From Blastopirellula sediminis (GTDB lineage Bacteria > Planctomycetota > Planctomycetia > Pirellulales > Pirellulaceae), in NCBI RefSeq assembly GCF_020966755.1, contig NZ_JAJKFT010000010.1, forward strand, positions 3,938,481 to 4,002,480: a DNA stretch of 64,000 nt. The letters are read 5' to 3'. Under the pieces are notes generated by a model. That model was given only the letters and a program-made list of their open reading frames with translations. It was not told the DNA's origin and searched no databases. Below are positions 34,489-43,777 of this stretch, in pieces (within the stretch, counting starts at the first letter, position 1; each line of letters begins with the position of its first letter). Position numbers and translations under genes: made by a program.

Positions 34489-35574
34489 ATGAATGAATCC
34501 GCCGACACAACGCTCCCCCCGGTCTCTGTAAAGCCGCTGAAAATCGGCGACCTGGTGATTGATATCCCCATCCTGCAAGCGCCGATGGCGGGGTACACCA
34601 ACTACGCCTTCCGGCAAATCGTCCGCGAATATGGGGGCGCCGGGCTGCAAGCGACCGAAATGGTCAGTGCCCGCAGCTTCGTCTGGCTCGATCAGCAGGC
34701 CGAATTCCCCGATCGTCTTTGGGGGGTCGAGGACGAAGCGCGTCCGTTGGCCGTGCAGATGTGGGACAACGATCCTGACACGATGGCCCGCGTCGGCGAG
34801 CGTTTGGTCAGCGAGTTCCAGGTCAGCGTCGTCGACATCAACTTCGGCTGCCCGGTCAAGCAAGTGACGCAGTCGGCCCACAGCGGATCGTATCTGCTCC
34901 GCTGGCCCGAGAAGATGTTCTCGATCATCCAACGCGTCGTACAGGCGTGCGCTCCGACGCCGGTCACCGCCAAGATCCGGCTCGGCTGTAGCCGCGAATG
35001 CATCAACGCGATCGAGATCGCCCAGGTGGTCGAATCGGCCGGCGCCGCCGCACTGACCGTACATGGCCGGACCGCCGCCGACTTCTTTAAGGGAAGCGCC
35101 GACTGGGAAAAGATCTCCGAGATCAAACCGTATCTGAAGAAGATCCCGCTGATCGGTAACGGCGATCTCGACTCGGCCGCCAAGGTGGTCGAAGCGTTTC
35201 GTCGTTATAACGTCGACGGGGTGATGATCGCCCGGGCTTGTCTGGGGCGACCATGGCTCTTTGCGCAGGCGGCCGCCGCGCTGAAGGGAGAGCCGGTTCC
35301 GGCCGATCCGACCCTGACCGAGCAGCGGGCTTGTCTGCTGCGGCACTACGACCTGGTGGTGAAGCGGTTTGGCGTCGAAAAGGGAACGATGCTGATGCGG
35401 AAGTTCGCCTGCTGCTACGCGCAGGGAATGTACGGCGCTCGGGCGTTTCGTACCGCCGCGGCGAAAGTATCGTCGCAGGCCGAGTTCTATGACATCGTCG
35501 AGAATCTCTTCCCCCGCGATCCGGAAACGGACGCGAATGATTCCGCGGCGGTTGAATCGGCCAGCGCTACGTAA
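34489..35574 (+). CDS. tRNA-dihydrouridine synthase, DusB-like (paralogue 2)
   Basis: 361 residues. The hallmarks of the Dus TIM barrel are intact: LQAPMAGYTNYAFRQIV (FMN site), TEMVSAR, the catalytic Cys in VDINFGCPVKQVT, SGSYLLRWPE, TAKIRLG, LTVHGRTAAD, IGNGDLDSA and MIARACLGRPW. It reduces uridine to dihydrouridine in tRNA loops using NADPH and FMN. It matches the family's normal motifs more closely than the gene at 25977, so it is probably the housekeeping form. It begins 56 bp after the lipoprotein gene. A family B palindrome starts 7 bp after the stop. Confidence 0.92.
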   Translation: MNESADTTLPPVSVKPLKIGDLVIDIPILQAPMAGYTNYAFRQIVREYGGAGLQATEMVSARSFVWLDQQAEFPDRLWGVEDEARPLAVQMWDNDPDTMARVGERLVSEFQVSVVDINFGCPVKQVTQSAHSGSYLLRWPEKMFSIIQRVVQACAPTPVTAKIRLGCSRECINAIEIAQVVESAGAAALTVHGRTAADFFKGSADWEKISEIKPYLKKIPLIGNGDLDSAAKVVEAFRRYNVDGVMIARACLGRPWLFAQAAAALKGEPVPADPTLTEQRACLLRHYDLVVKRFGVEKGTMLMRKFACCYAQGMYGARAFRTAAAKVSSQAEFYDIVENLFPRDPETDANDSAAVESASAT

Positions 35575-35580
35575 AACATC

Positions 35581-35690
35581 CTGGTGCCATGCTTTTGCGG
35601 CGTCTTCGCGGCATAAGCATGTCTTCAATGCGTCCCACCAGGGCAAAGACATGCTCATCCGGCGAAGACGCCGCAAGAGCATGGCACCAG
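35581..35690. repeat. Palindromic repeat family B, copy 1
   Basis: The element reads CTGGTGCCATGC...GCATGGCACCAG over 110 bp. The arms share GCGGCGTCTTCG and CGAAGACGCCGC, and an inner pair is GCATGTCTTC / GAAGACATGC. It would fold into one hairpin of about 45 bp with a short loop. Further copies lie at 48962 and 51232. It lies between the stops of two convergent genes. Confidence 0.92.
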
Positions 35691-35701
35691 GTATTCTGCG
35701 T

Positions 35702-37201
35702 TTATTCCGCTTCGACCAACTCTTCCTCCGCCGCCGCTTCTGGCGAGAGAATCTGGCAGAAGGCGAAGAAGCCGGGGAAGAAGTTCTTGTTCGACACTGG
35801 TTCGTGGATGACCGATTTGTCGCTTCCGCGCTGCCAGAGGTGGAACGTCCCTTCCTGGATGTCGAAGTTCACGATTTGATTCCACGGGACCTGGACCGGC
35901 GTCTTTTTGCCGCCGAAGAACGAGGTCGGCACGAACTCAAGGTGGTCGTTATGAAAGGTGATCGCCGGCGTCCAGGCGACCGGACGTCCGTCAGCGATCT
36001 CACGCAACATTCGTGATCCGATGACCTGGGAGACATGGTTGCGCAGCACGTCGAGGTCGTCGTCGGCGCCGCGGATGTTGGCGCTGTAGTTGATCCTTGA
36101 AGCGCCGGAGCCGGGAAGTGGATCAAACGTCATCTGCGTTTGCGTGCCGGTATAGGCGCCGTTGTAGTACATACGAGTCGCCGAATAGGTGAACGACTCG
36201 ACATCTTCGTACCGGATTTTCTGGTGCCCGGTCATTCCTGATTGGAAGACGCCCTGGTCATGGCAGCGGAACGAGGTGCGTTCGCAATAGAAGTAGATCA
36301 AAACGCTGAAGGCGATCACCACCAGCGGCGCCGCGAGTCCGAGCAGCGGGTGAACGACGAACAGCAGTAACGAGAGGATCGTCACGATAATCGCCAGAAC
36401 CCAGCCGACCGCATTGAAACGGGTAGCGCGTTCAAACAGGACGCGTCCCAAGCCATTGGCCGGCGCGGCGTTGGCGTTTTGTTCCGGAATCATTTTGCCG
36501 AGCAAGCGGATCAGCAGGTAAGAGTTGCGTCCCTTGATGGGGAATTTGATCGACGCATGTTCGTCATCGACGCGCCAGATGCAGACCTGGTCGCCATAGA
36601 CGTCGACCGCTTGGAGCTTATCGAACGGGATCAGGCTGTCTTGGGAAGTGCCTACTGCGAGTGCGCTCTTACTGATCGCCCACCCTTCGCCGGCGGCATG
36701 TTCGCCCCGGTCGAGCGCCTCGGTCGCGCGATGTTCCAGCATGTCGAGCAAGCGATTGTGAAGACTCACCACTCCGTCCGGACGATCATCCTTAATTCGG
36801 TAGTTCATCACGATCGGCTTGTCCCGATCGATCACCCAGTAGCGGACGTCGCGTTGGATGCCGGCCGCGTTGCCGTTGTTGAAGATCTTTTTGTCCCACA
36901 GCGACATCGCCAGGACGTCGGCATCGGCGAAGGTGTGATCTTCGCCCAGCTCGGTGATGGCGAATCCATGGCCCAGGTCGGTGCACCAGACCCGCGAACG
37001 GCGTTTAAAAAAGGCGATCGTTTCCATGATGCCGGTAACGATAAGGCCGCCGTAGAAGAAAAAGTCGTCGAGCCCGTCGTTGACTTGAAAGCCGAGGATA
37101 ATCCCGACCACGACCAAGATCGGGCCGATGGCTCGCAACAGGTGGAAGACCCAGGAGATTTCTCCACGAACGAGGACGCGCTCGGATTGTGCGTCTTGCA
37201 T
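35702..37201 (-). CDS. Membrane protein with two helix pairs and PH-like domains
   Basis: 499 residues from ATG 37201 (MQDAQSERVLVRGEISWVF); upstream in-frame codons are unlikely. A helix pair lies at about 22-40 and 47-65, and a second pair at about 300-345 (VGWVLAIIVTILSLLLFVVH and PLVVIAFSVLIYFYCER). The parts after each pair read like small beta-rich domains of the YdbS/PH type (LIPFDKLQAVDVYGDQVCIW, KIRYEDVESFTYSAT, VPWNQIVNFDI). The protein may be a duplicated bPH-like unit. No catalytic site is seen. It is followed by a family B palindrome, and its 5' side carries a family A palindrome. Confidence 0.65.
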   Translation of the reverse strand: MQDAQSERVLVRGEISWVFHLLRAIGPILVVVGIILGFQVNDGLDDFFFYGGLIVTGIMETIAFFKRRSRVWCTDLGHGFAITELGEDHTFADADVLAMSLWDKKIFNNGNAAGIQRDVRYWVIDRDKPIVMNYRIKDDRPDGVVSLHNRLLDMLEHRATEALDRGEHAAGEGWAISKSALAVGTSQDSLIPFDKLQAVDVYGDQVCIWRVDDEHASIKFPIKGRNSYLLIRLLGKMIPEQNANAAPANGLGRVLFERATRFNAVGWVLAIIVTILSLLLFVVHPLLGLAAPLVVIAFSVLIYFYCERTSFRCHDQGVFQSGMTGHQKIRYEDVESFTYSATRMYYNGAYTGTQTQMTFDPLPGSGASRINYSANIRGADDDLDVLRNHVSQVIGSRMLREIADGRPVAWTPAITFHNDHLEFVPTSFFGGKKTPVQVPWNQIVNFDIQEGTFHLWQRGSDKSVIHEPVSNKNFFPGFFAFCQILSPEAAAEEELVEAE

Positions 37202-37303
37202 GACTTGCCTTTCATGCGTGAGAAGAGATGTTGCATGACGAGGTAATGAGTGTTCGATTTTTATAGCCGACGCCGGAGGGGATTGCAATTTTTCCCGAAA
37301 CGG

Positions 37304-37457
37304 AACACTAGCCCGCAGCGCAAGCGAGGGAATTCGTTTCGCCCGTCGATACGAGCGTGCCCGAATTCTCCCCTGCTAATGCTCCGAGATGATCGCGACT
37401 TCATTACCGCGATCAACTTGCGACCGCATTCCCTCGCTTGCGCTGCGGGCTAGTGTT
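37304..37457. repeat. Palindromic repeat family A, copy 3 (perfect arms, different core)
   Basis: 30-bp arms (37304-37333 and 37428-37457) are exact complements: AACACTAGCCCGCAGCGCAA... and ...GCTGCGGGCTAGTGTT. The inner about 95 bp lacks the GACGAATGTCGAAACC core of the other copies and has its own inverted stretch (GATCGCG...CGCGATC). It lies between two minus-strand genes in tandem, one of the few long copies not at a convergent junction. Confidence 0.9.
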
Positions 37458-37472
37458 TGGCGTGGTGGGCGC

Positions 37473-37505
37473 AAAAAAAGAGGCCGATCCGTTTGGATCG
37501 GCCTC
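37473..37505 (-). terminator. Rho-independent terminator of the heme-propeller gene
   Basis: GAGGCCGATCC (37480-37490) pairs with GGATCGGCCTC (37495-37505), 11 bp with a 4-base loop. On the minus strand it is followed by seven T (A at 37473-37479). It starts 27 bp after the stop of the gene at 37532. Confidence 0.92.
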
Positions 37506-37531
37506 GGGTGACCTCGTGATTTTGGCGCTGA

Positions 37532-40500
37532 CTAGCGGGTCGTCTTTTTGCCGCCGGCGATTTTCGCTTCCGGGGCGGCGCCCAGGAAGGTCATCAGGTC
37601 GGCGATTTCTTCCGCAGTCAGTTGATCGAGCAGGCCTTCCGGCATCACGCTGGTTGGGCTGCTGGCGATCTCGTCGATTTCGTTGGCGAGGATCGTTCGC
37701 TTCTGGCCGTCTTGGCCGGTCAGGATGACGTCCCCTTCGGTCGTGCGAGTCACGAGCCCGACGAAGATCTGGCCGTCCATCGTCAGAACCTTGCGAGCGG
37801 CGTACTGATCCGAAATCACATGCGACGGGAACAGGACCGACTCCAGGATCTGTCGCTTCTGGAAGCGACGCGCGACTTCGGTCAAGTCCGGACCGACCGC
37901 TTCGCCGAGCGAGCCGACGCGATGGCACGCGGCGCACTGGGCTTTCTTGAAGACCGCCTTGCCGTTGGCGTGATTGCCGCCGACGAACTCGTCGCCGGTC
38001 AGGTAATCGAGCAACTCGTCCAGGTTCCAGTTTCCTTTCGCCACGTCGAGCGGTTTGGCGGCCGGCATTTCGGGATGGTTCTCGGCGAACCAATCTTGCC
38101 ACGCGACGACCCGTTCGGCCATCGGCGCGGTGTTGCTGGCCGGAAATTCGCCGGTCCATTTTTCGAGCAAGCGAATCGCGTTGATCCCCCCTTCATCCTG
38201 CAGTTGGTCGGCGAGGATGATCAGTTGGCGGATATGTTCCGGGTTGGTCGAGGTCGCCGGAGCGTTTCGCAGCTTGGCGAGGACCGCACTGGCGAACTCA
38301 CCCTTCAAAATCGACAGGCTGTCGAGCAGCAAGGCGAAGTTTTCGCCGGTCGGCTGTTGGGCCAGGCCCATCGCGACCGAAGCGCGGCGTTCCGGATAGT
38401 CGCGATAGACTTCTCGCAGGTAGGACATCATCTGTTCGTCGTCGCTTTCGGCGAGGATCGCAACGATCCCCATCTGCAGGCGTTCGATCACGGCCCCTTC
38501 GCGGCCTTGCAACTTCTTGTCGACGCCGCAGAGGGTTTCGACGATGTAGGCCGGGCGCTGTTCCGGCAATTCAAACAAAGCCGCCAGGGTGGCGTTCGGC
38601 CAAACGTCGCCGACCGTCAACAAGAGGAGCTTTTCTTCCGGATCGAGATGTTTGACGAACTGCTTGGTCGACATTTCGACATAGCCTCGCAGCCCTTCCC
38701 CGCCATCGATCTCCAGACCTCGTTCGAGATGGCCGATCAGCTTCAGCTTCTCTTCGCGGCTCCAGCCGGTCGGAATGAAGGTCATCTGCATCGCCAGGAA
38801 CAAGCGTTCGCTGTTGGGGATGTCGCTGTCGAGGTGAGCGATATAGCGATCGGTGATCGAACCTTCCTGGAGGAAGGCGAGCGTCTGGATTAGCTCGCGG
38901 TTCATCACGTGGTCGCCGGCCGGGAACTCGCGGGCGATCTGTTCGCCCAAGCGACCCAGTTCCGAATTTTGCATTTCGCCACGGAAGATGGCCACCTGAA
39001 TGACGCGCATCGTGTCTTTAAAGTCCTGGTCGGACAAGTAGCTGTCGAGCAGCTCGCTCGCCCGGTTGCAGATCGCGACGGCACGTTCATGCGTCGGGTC
39101 GGCGATCATCGCCGCGACGGCGCCCATGTTGAACAGGTGAGCGTCTTTGGTCGCCAGGATTTCCGAGAACCACTCGTCAACCGGCTGGCGTTCGAGCAGC
39201 CGGCGGGCCGACCACGCTTCGCGGCGATCGCTGGAGGTCAGGATCGGTTGGATCAGGCTGAGCGGTACGCGAGTATCTTTGTAGGCGAGCGCTTCGCAGG
39301 CCGCGCGACGAATTTTCGGGCTCGCGTCCGAGAGCATGTCGGTGATCCGGTCGAGCGCTTCCGGTTCGCTGCGAAGGCTCAGCAGCTTCATCGTTTTCAT
39401 CCGGACGTCGGCGTCCGGATCGTTCGACAGCTTCAGCAGGAATTCGATGCTGGGAGTCGGACCGTAGAGTTGCATCAGTTCCAAAGCGCGAACGCGGAAC
39501 TGCGACGGATTCTTTTCGGCGATGGCGACCCCTTGGACTTGGGCGTCCCAGGTCGATCCCATCTCCTGTTGGATTTCGGCAATGTGCTGGCGGCCCCAGG
39601 CGCTGTGCGGCTGCGGTTGGCGAACCGCGGCGGCGATGCCGGTTTCGTCATCCTTCAGCTGGCCCGCCGGTTCGTCGCCTTTCCAGACGATGCGGTACAA
39701 GCCGCCGTCGGTTCCACGACCGCCGGTGCAGATGTAGAGCCAACCGTCCGGGCCGACGTCAATGTCGGTGGCGTTGAACTGCTTTCCTTCCAGGAAGGTT
39801 TCCTGTTGGGCGCGGTATCCGGCTCGATCGGTGATGAACTGCAGCGTGGTGATCCGGCCGTTCGACCAATCGCACGCGAACAGGCGATCTTGGAAGCGAG
39901 TCGGGAATTTCTGGTGATCGTAGAAGACCATGCCGGTCGGCGAAGCCGCTTTGGTTTCGAGCGTCGCCGGCAAGGCGTCGAGATAAAACGAAGGCCACTT
40001 CGCCCAGCCGCTGCGCCAACCGAATTCGGCGCCCGGGATGACTTGCATCACGCGAGGCGGCAAGTGCCAGACGAGACCTTCGTCCCATTCCATGTCAGAG
40101 TCGTAGGTGAAGAGTTCGCCGTCGCGGTTGAACGACAGGTCATAGGAGTTACGCAGACCGCCGGCGACCACTTCGACGAAGCTGCCGTCGACGTCGGTAC
40201 GCAGGATCATGCCGCCCGGGGCTTTCACGCCGACCGCATGTCCGCCCGGATCTTCAAAACGTTTGACCAGGTCCCCTTCGTAGTAGTTGCGATGGGGGCT
40301 GGTTTCGGAGATCTTGCCGGCCAACTGGGTGTGGTTGCCGACCGTCAGGTAGATCAGGCCATCCGGGCCGAGCGCCATCTGGTGGGCGCCATGTTCGCCG
40401 AGCGGGCCGGTGAACTTGATCAGCGTTTCGGCGATCGACAGCGTACCATCCTGGTCTTCGTCCTTCAGGTGATACATCGCGGTTCCCTGCGGGCCCTCGC

Positions 40501-41347
40501 CGACGACATAGACGTCGCCATTGAGCGGCAGGATCCCTTGGACGTTTTTCACTTCGTCGCAGTAGACGCGGGCGCTGTCGACGACGCCATCTTTGTTCTC
40601 GTCGGTGAAGAGCATCAACGGGCCACCCTCTTGCGAGGCGACGATGCCGCCGAACTCGTTGAAGGCCATCGCGATCAGCGAACCGGTTTTGTCGGCCGAG
40701 ATCACTTCCTGGATCGCGAAGCCCGGCATGATCTGGAAACGGGGCTCTTCTTGCGGCTGGACCGGAGTCGAGACGGTGGTCGCCGGAGTTTCCGGCGGAG
40801 GAGTCGGAATCGCTCCGTCGGCGAGCCAAGGAGCGGTGCTCCCTTGCGGGCCGAAGACCTGGACGGCCGACCATTGCGAATCGTTGTATTGCAGCGATTG
40901 CCACTGCGGAATAATGCGCGTGCTGGCGAGCCAGGTCGCGTCGGAGACGACGTCTTGGATGCGGCCGTTCTGGTCGGTGAATTCAATTCGAACCGCCAGG
41001 CCGGCGGTCGAGCCGGTCGTATTGGTGACCTGAACGCCGACGACGTTGCGCCCGGCGACGATGTGACGCGTGACGTCAATCGTGCGCATCTGCTGCCAGG
41101 AGTGTCCACTTACGACGCGAGCCCCGTTGATCCAGAGTTCGTAGGCGTCGTCAGCGGCGACCTGCAGAATAACGCGCTGCGACCCGCGGACGTTGATCGT
41201 CTTACGGAAGAAGCAGCTCGTTCGCGGAACGGCGTCCTTGGAATGCTGTGGGGCCCAGATCCAGTTAGCGGTCTCGGCCTCAGCGGCGCCTGCGGCAATC
41301 AGCAGGAGTCCGCAAGTTAGGAGCTGAGTCAGTCTTTTGGCGTTCAT
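37532..41347 (-). CDS. Large secreted propeller/HEAT/heme-binding protein (Pirellula/Verrucomicrobium type)
   Basis: 1271 residues from ATG 41347 (signal peptide LTQLLTCGLLLIAAGAAEA). Residues about 25-190 form an N-terminal jelly-roll that starts ANWIWAPQHSK, as in the non-catalytic domain of alpha-rhamnosidases. Next comes the putative membrane-bound dehydrogenase propeller (TIGR02604-type; PGFAIQEVIS, DPGGHAVGVKAPGGMILRT, DWSNGRITT). A long HEAT-like part (SDASPKIRRAACEALAYKDT) follows. Last is the C-terminal heme domain (TIGR02603-type) with AQCAACHRVGSLGEAVGPDL. Such proteins are widespread in planctomycetes and are thought to act in periplasmic sugar or polymer oxidation; no activity is proven to my knowledge. 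It has its own terminator and diverges from the ABC operon. Confidence 0.88.
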   Translation of the reverse strand: MNAKRLTQLLTCGLLLIAAGAAEAETANWIWAPQHSKDAVPRTSCFFRKTINVRGSQRVILQVAADDAYELWINGARVVSGHSWQQMRTIDVTRHIVAGRNVVGVQVTNTTGSTAGLAVRIEFTDQNGRIQDVVSDATWLASTRIIPQWQSLQYNDSQWSAVQVFGPQGSTAPWLADGAIPTPPPETPATTVSTPVQPQEEPRFQIMPGFAIQEVISADKTGSLIAMAFNEFGGIVASQEGGPLMLFTDENKDGVVDSARVYCDEVKNVQGILPLNGDVYVVGEGPQGTAMYHLKDEDQDGTLSIAETLIKFTGPLGEHGAHQMALGPDGLIYLTVGNHTQLAGKISETSPHRNYYEGDLVKRFEDPGGHAVGVKAPGGMILRTDVDGSFVEVVAGGLRNSYDLSFNRDGELFTYDSDMEWDEGLVWHLPPRVMQVIPGAEFGWRSGWAKWPSFYLDALPATLETKAASPTGMVFYDHQKFPTRFQDRLFACDWSNGRITTLQFITDRAGYRAQQETFLEGKQFNATDIDVGPDGWLYICTGGRGTDGGLYRIVWKGDEPAGQLKDDETGIAAAVRQPQPHSAWGRQHIAEIQQEMGSTWDAQVQGVAIAEKNPSQFRVRALELMQLYGPTPSIEFLLKLSNDPDADVRMKTMKLLSLRSEPEALDRITDMLSDASPKIRRAACEALAYKDTRVPLSLIQPILTSSDRREAWSARRLLERQPVDEWFSEILATKDAHLFNMGAVAAMIADPTHERAVAICNRASELLDSYLSDQDFKDTMRVIQVAIFRGEMQNSELGRLGEQIAREFPAGDHVMNRELIQTLAFLQEGSITDRYIAHLDSDIPNSERLFLAMQMTFIPTGWSREEKLKLIGHLERGLEIDGGEGLRGYVEMSTKQFVKHLDPEEKLLLLTVGDVWPNATLAALFELPEQRPAYIVETLCGVDKKLQGREGAVIERLQMGIVAILAESDDEQMMSYLREVYRDYPERRASVAMGLAQQPTGENFALLLDSLSILKGEFASAVLAKLRNAPATSTNPEHIRQLIILADQLQDEGGINAIRLLEKWTGEFPASNTAPMAERVVAWQDWFAENHPEMPAAKPLDVAKGNWNLDELLDYLTGDEFVGGNHANGKAVFKKAQCAACHRVGSLGEAVGPDLTEVARRFQKRQILESVLFPSHVISDQYAARKVLTMDGQIFVGLVTRTTEGDVILTGQDGQKRTILANEIDEIASSPTSVMPEGLLDQLTAEEIADLMTFLGAAPEAKIAGGKKTTR

Positions 41348-41772
41348 GGCTGGTTCGAGCATTCGGCTAATTTGCTTCGTTACGTTCTCTGCCCTGGGGG
41401 GTATGCCGGGATCCCACGACGCTGCGTCAAAGGAAGGGTAATGCGGCATCATTTCAAGAATCGGGCCTGACGATTCACAAAATCAGCAAAACTGTCACGT
41501 CCGGCATAATTATGAAAAATTGCCACGGTCAGCCGCGAAAAGGCGCCAGCAGTCTGGCGCATCCATTGCGAGAAAAGTAAGGGAAAAAAGTTACGCATTT
41601 ACTTGTTATTGACCGTTACTGGGCGAACAGAATAGGATGCAAACACCCTGTCTATAGCGGGTGCAGTGTTTGTGAAAATTGCCTGCCTTGCCCTGCTTGA
41701 CTCTATTCCTTGTTTTCCCACCGCGCGCGGCCTCGCTCCCTTCCGGCGACGCCGTGGAAAGGATAAGTGCTG
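41348..41772. other. Divergent regulatory region of heme-propeller gene and ABC operon
   Basis: About 425 bp with no supported gene. Apart from the possible promoter at 41609-41638, it holds an inverted pair CACCC...GGGTG near 41647-41668 within the presumed leader of the ABC operon, and an AT-rich stretch at 41500-41600. Confidence 0.45.
41609..41638 (+). promoter_or_regulatory. Possible promoter of the ABC transporter operon
   Basis: TTGACC (41609-41614) and TAGGAT (41633-41638) are separated by 18 bases. It would give a leader of about 130 bases before the lipoprotein gene. Motif quality is moderate. Confidence 0.35.
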
Positions 41773-43740
41773 ATGAATTGGCGTCCTCTCCCAGGGTTTT
41801 TCATCTTTGCATTTCTGTTGCTAGCTGGGCTATCTGGATGCGGCGGATCTGGAGGCGAGACGACGACCACCGAGGAGCCGACCACCTCGGAGAGTGGATC
41901 AGCAGAAGAGAAGAAGGAAGAGCCGGCCGAAGAGGAAGTGCTGCTGGAGCCATTTGACGCTCCGCCGCTGGAAGAGATCGACGCGAAGGTGAAATGGGTC
42001 GATCAGCGGGTGGTCGATCCAATCGAACTGCTTCGCGAGCAACTTGCAAAAGAGCCGCCGCTGACCGATGCGAAGACCGCTCTCACGCTTCGCAACGACT
42101 ACCCGAAAGACAAAGTTAATAACGAAAAGATCTTGTCGGCTCTCGGCCGTTTGCCGGCGTCGGAAGACGAAGTCGATTACGACTCGACCGTGGTTCGTCA
42201 TGTTGGCGGCGACGCCAAGAGCACCAACCCGCTGATGGTCAGCTCGGTGACCGAGTTCGACGTGGTCGGGCTGATGGGGATCGAGGTGTTCGGTTTCGAC
42301 TGGAACATGGATCCGCTGGCGAGCTCCGACTACGTCAAGAGCTGGCAGACGAGCGAAGACGGACTGTACGACAAGGTCGTCCTGCGTGACGACATCTATT
42401 GGTCGGATGGAAAGAAGGTGACCGCCCAGGACGTGATGTTCTCGTTCCAGGTGATCATGGATCCGGAGTCGCGCGTGCCGGCGGTGAAGCAAGGCACCGA
42501 TCGGATTCGCTGGGTGCAAGCCTACGGCGACAACACGATCGTCTACTTCCACCGCGAATCGACGCCGGTCAACGTCTGGAACATCAACTTCCCGACGATT
42601 CCGAAGCACGTCTACGAAGAGACGATCAAAGAAGACCCGACGATGCGTTTCAGCAAGGCCCACTCCGACCTGGAAAAGAACCCGGTTTGCGGCGGACCTT
42701 ACAAGCTGGTCAAGCATGATCGCGGTCAGGAAATCGTGCTGGAACGCCGTGACGATTTCTACATGGTCGACGGCAAGCAAGTTCGCCGTAAGCCGTACAT
42801 CAAGACGATCCGCTTCCGCGTGATCGAAGATCCGAACACCGCCATGTTGGCGCTGAAGACCGGCTCGATCGACGAGATGGCGATCTCCGCCGATCTCTGG
42901 AAGACGCAAGCGAACGACGACAAGTTCTACGAGCACAATACGAAGGCGACCGATACCGAATGGGTCAGCTTCCATATTTGCTGGAACGTGAAGTCGCCGT
43001 TCTTCGAGGACAAGCGAGTCCGTCAGGCGATGTCGTACACCCTCGATCATGAGGAAATGCTCGACAAGGTGTTTGAGGGGTTGTACGAACCGGCCGCCGG
43101 TCCGTTTCACCCGACCGCTTGGATGGCGCCTAAGCCGTTCCCCGAATCTTACAAGCAAGATTTGGACAAAGCGGAAGAACTGCTCGACGAAGCCGGCTGG
43201 AGCGATACCGATCTGGACGGCATCCGCGATAAGAAAATCAAGGGCAAGACGGTCCGTTTTGAGTTTGCGATCATCTGCCCGCCGAACCCGCTGTCGGAAC
43301 GCGTTTGTAAGCTGCTGAAGCGCGACCTGAGCAAGATCGGCGTCGCGTGCAACATCAAGATGGTCGAGTTCACCGCGCTGCAGCAGTTGAACCTGGACCA
43401 TAACTTTGAAGCGTCGGTCAGCGGCTGGGGAACGAGCACCGACCCCTACTCGGTCGAAAACATCTTCGGCACCGGCGAGGGGCGTAACTACGGCCAGTAC
43501 TCGAATGCGGAACTCGACAAGCTGTTTGAAGAAGGCTTGCGTGAGTTCGACAAGGAAAAGCGAGCCAAGATCTACGGCAAGGTGCACGAGATTTTGTATG
43601 ACGATCAGGTCTATACCTGGCTCTTCTACCGCAACTCGTTCTACGGTTTCAACAAGAAGCTCCGCGGTTATCGCTTTAGCCCCCGCGGACCTTACAACTA
43701 CAGCCCCGGCTTCAGCAGCATTTGGGTTGCCAAGCCGTAA
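41773..43740 (+). CDS. ABC transporter substrate-binding lipoprotein, peptide (SBP_bac_5) family
   Basis: About 655 residues (ATG 41773; a GTG two codons upstream is in frame). The leader ends in the lipobox AGLSGC (Cys about 23). A Thr/Glu/Ser-rich acidic linker follows (TTTEEPTTSESGSAEEKKEE), then a preface of about 110 residues not found in standard OppA/DppA. The binding-protein core has LRDDIYWSDGKKVTAQDV, FSFQVIMDP, PVCGGPYKL, SFHICWNVKSPFFEDKRVRQ and ASVSGWGTSTDP. It would capture peptides or another small solute for the two permeases that follow (37 bp gap). The family is normally 530-560 residues, so this one is extended. Confidence 0.9.
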   Translation: MNWRPLPGFFIFAFLLLAGLSGCGGSGGETTTTEEPTTSESGSAEEKKEEPAEEEVLLEPFDAPPLEEIDAKVKWVDQRVVDPIELLREQLAKEPPLTDAKTALTLRNDYPKDKVNNEKILSALGRLPASEDEVDYDSTVVRHVGGDAKSTNPLMVSSVTEFDVVGLMGIEVFGFDWNMDPLASSDYVKSWQTSEDGLYDKVVLRDDIYWSDGKKVTAQDVMFSFQVIMDPESRVPAVKQGTDRIRWVQAYGDNTIVYFHRESTPVNVWNINFPTIPKHVYEETIKEDPTMRFSKAHSDLEKNPVCGGPYKLVKHDRGQEIVLERRDDFYMVDGKQVRRKPYIKTIRFRVIEDPNTAMLALKTGSIDEMAISADLWKTQANDDKFYEHNTKATDTEWVSFHICWNVKSPFFEDKRVRQAMSYTLDHEEMLDKVFEGLYEPAAGPFHPTAWMAPKPFPESYKQDLDKAEELLDEAGWSDTDLDGIRDKKIKGKTVRFEFAIICPPNPLSERVCKLLKRDLSKIGVACNIKMVEFTALQQLNLDHNFEASVSGWGTSTDPYSVENIFGTGEGRNYGQYSNAELDKLFEEGLREFDKEKRAKIYGKVHEILYDDQVYTWLFYRNSFYGFNKKLRGYRFSPRGPYNYSPGFSSIWVAKP

Positions 43741-43777
43741 GTTGTTTCCGGCCAGCGAAACCGAAGAAAACTAGCTT

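Noticed and set aside
38909-41320. An 803-codon plus-strand frame opposite the heme-propeller gene
   Set aside because: It has the same composition artefact, no recognisable domains and no ribosome site, while the minus-strand gene has clear motifs.
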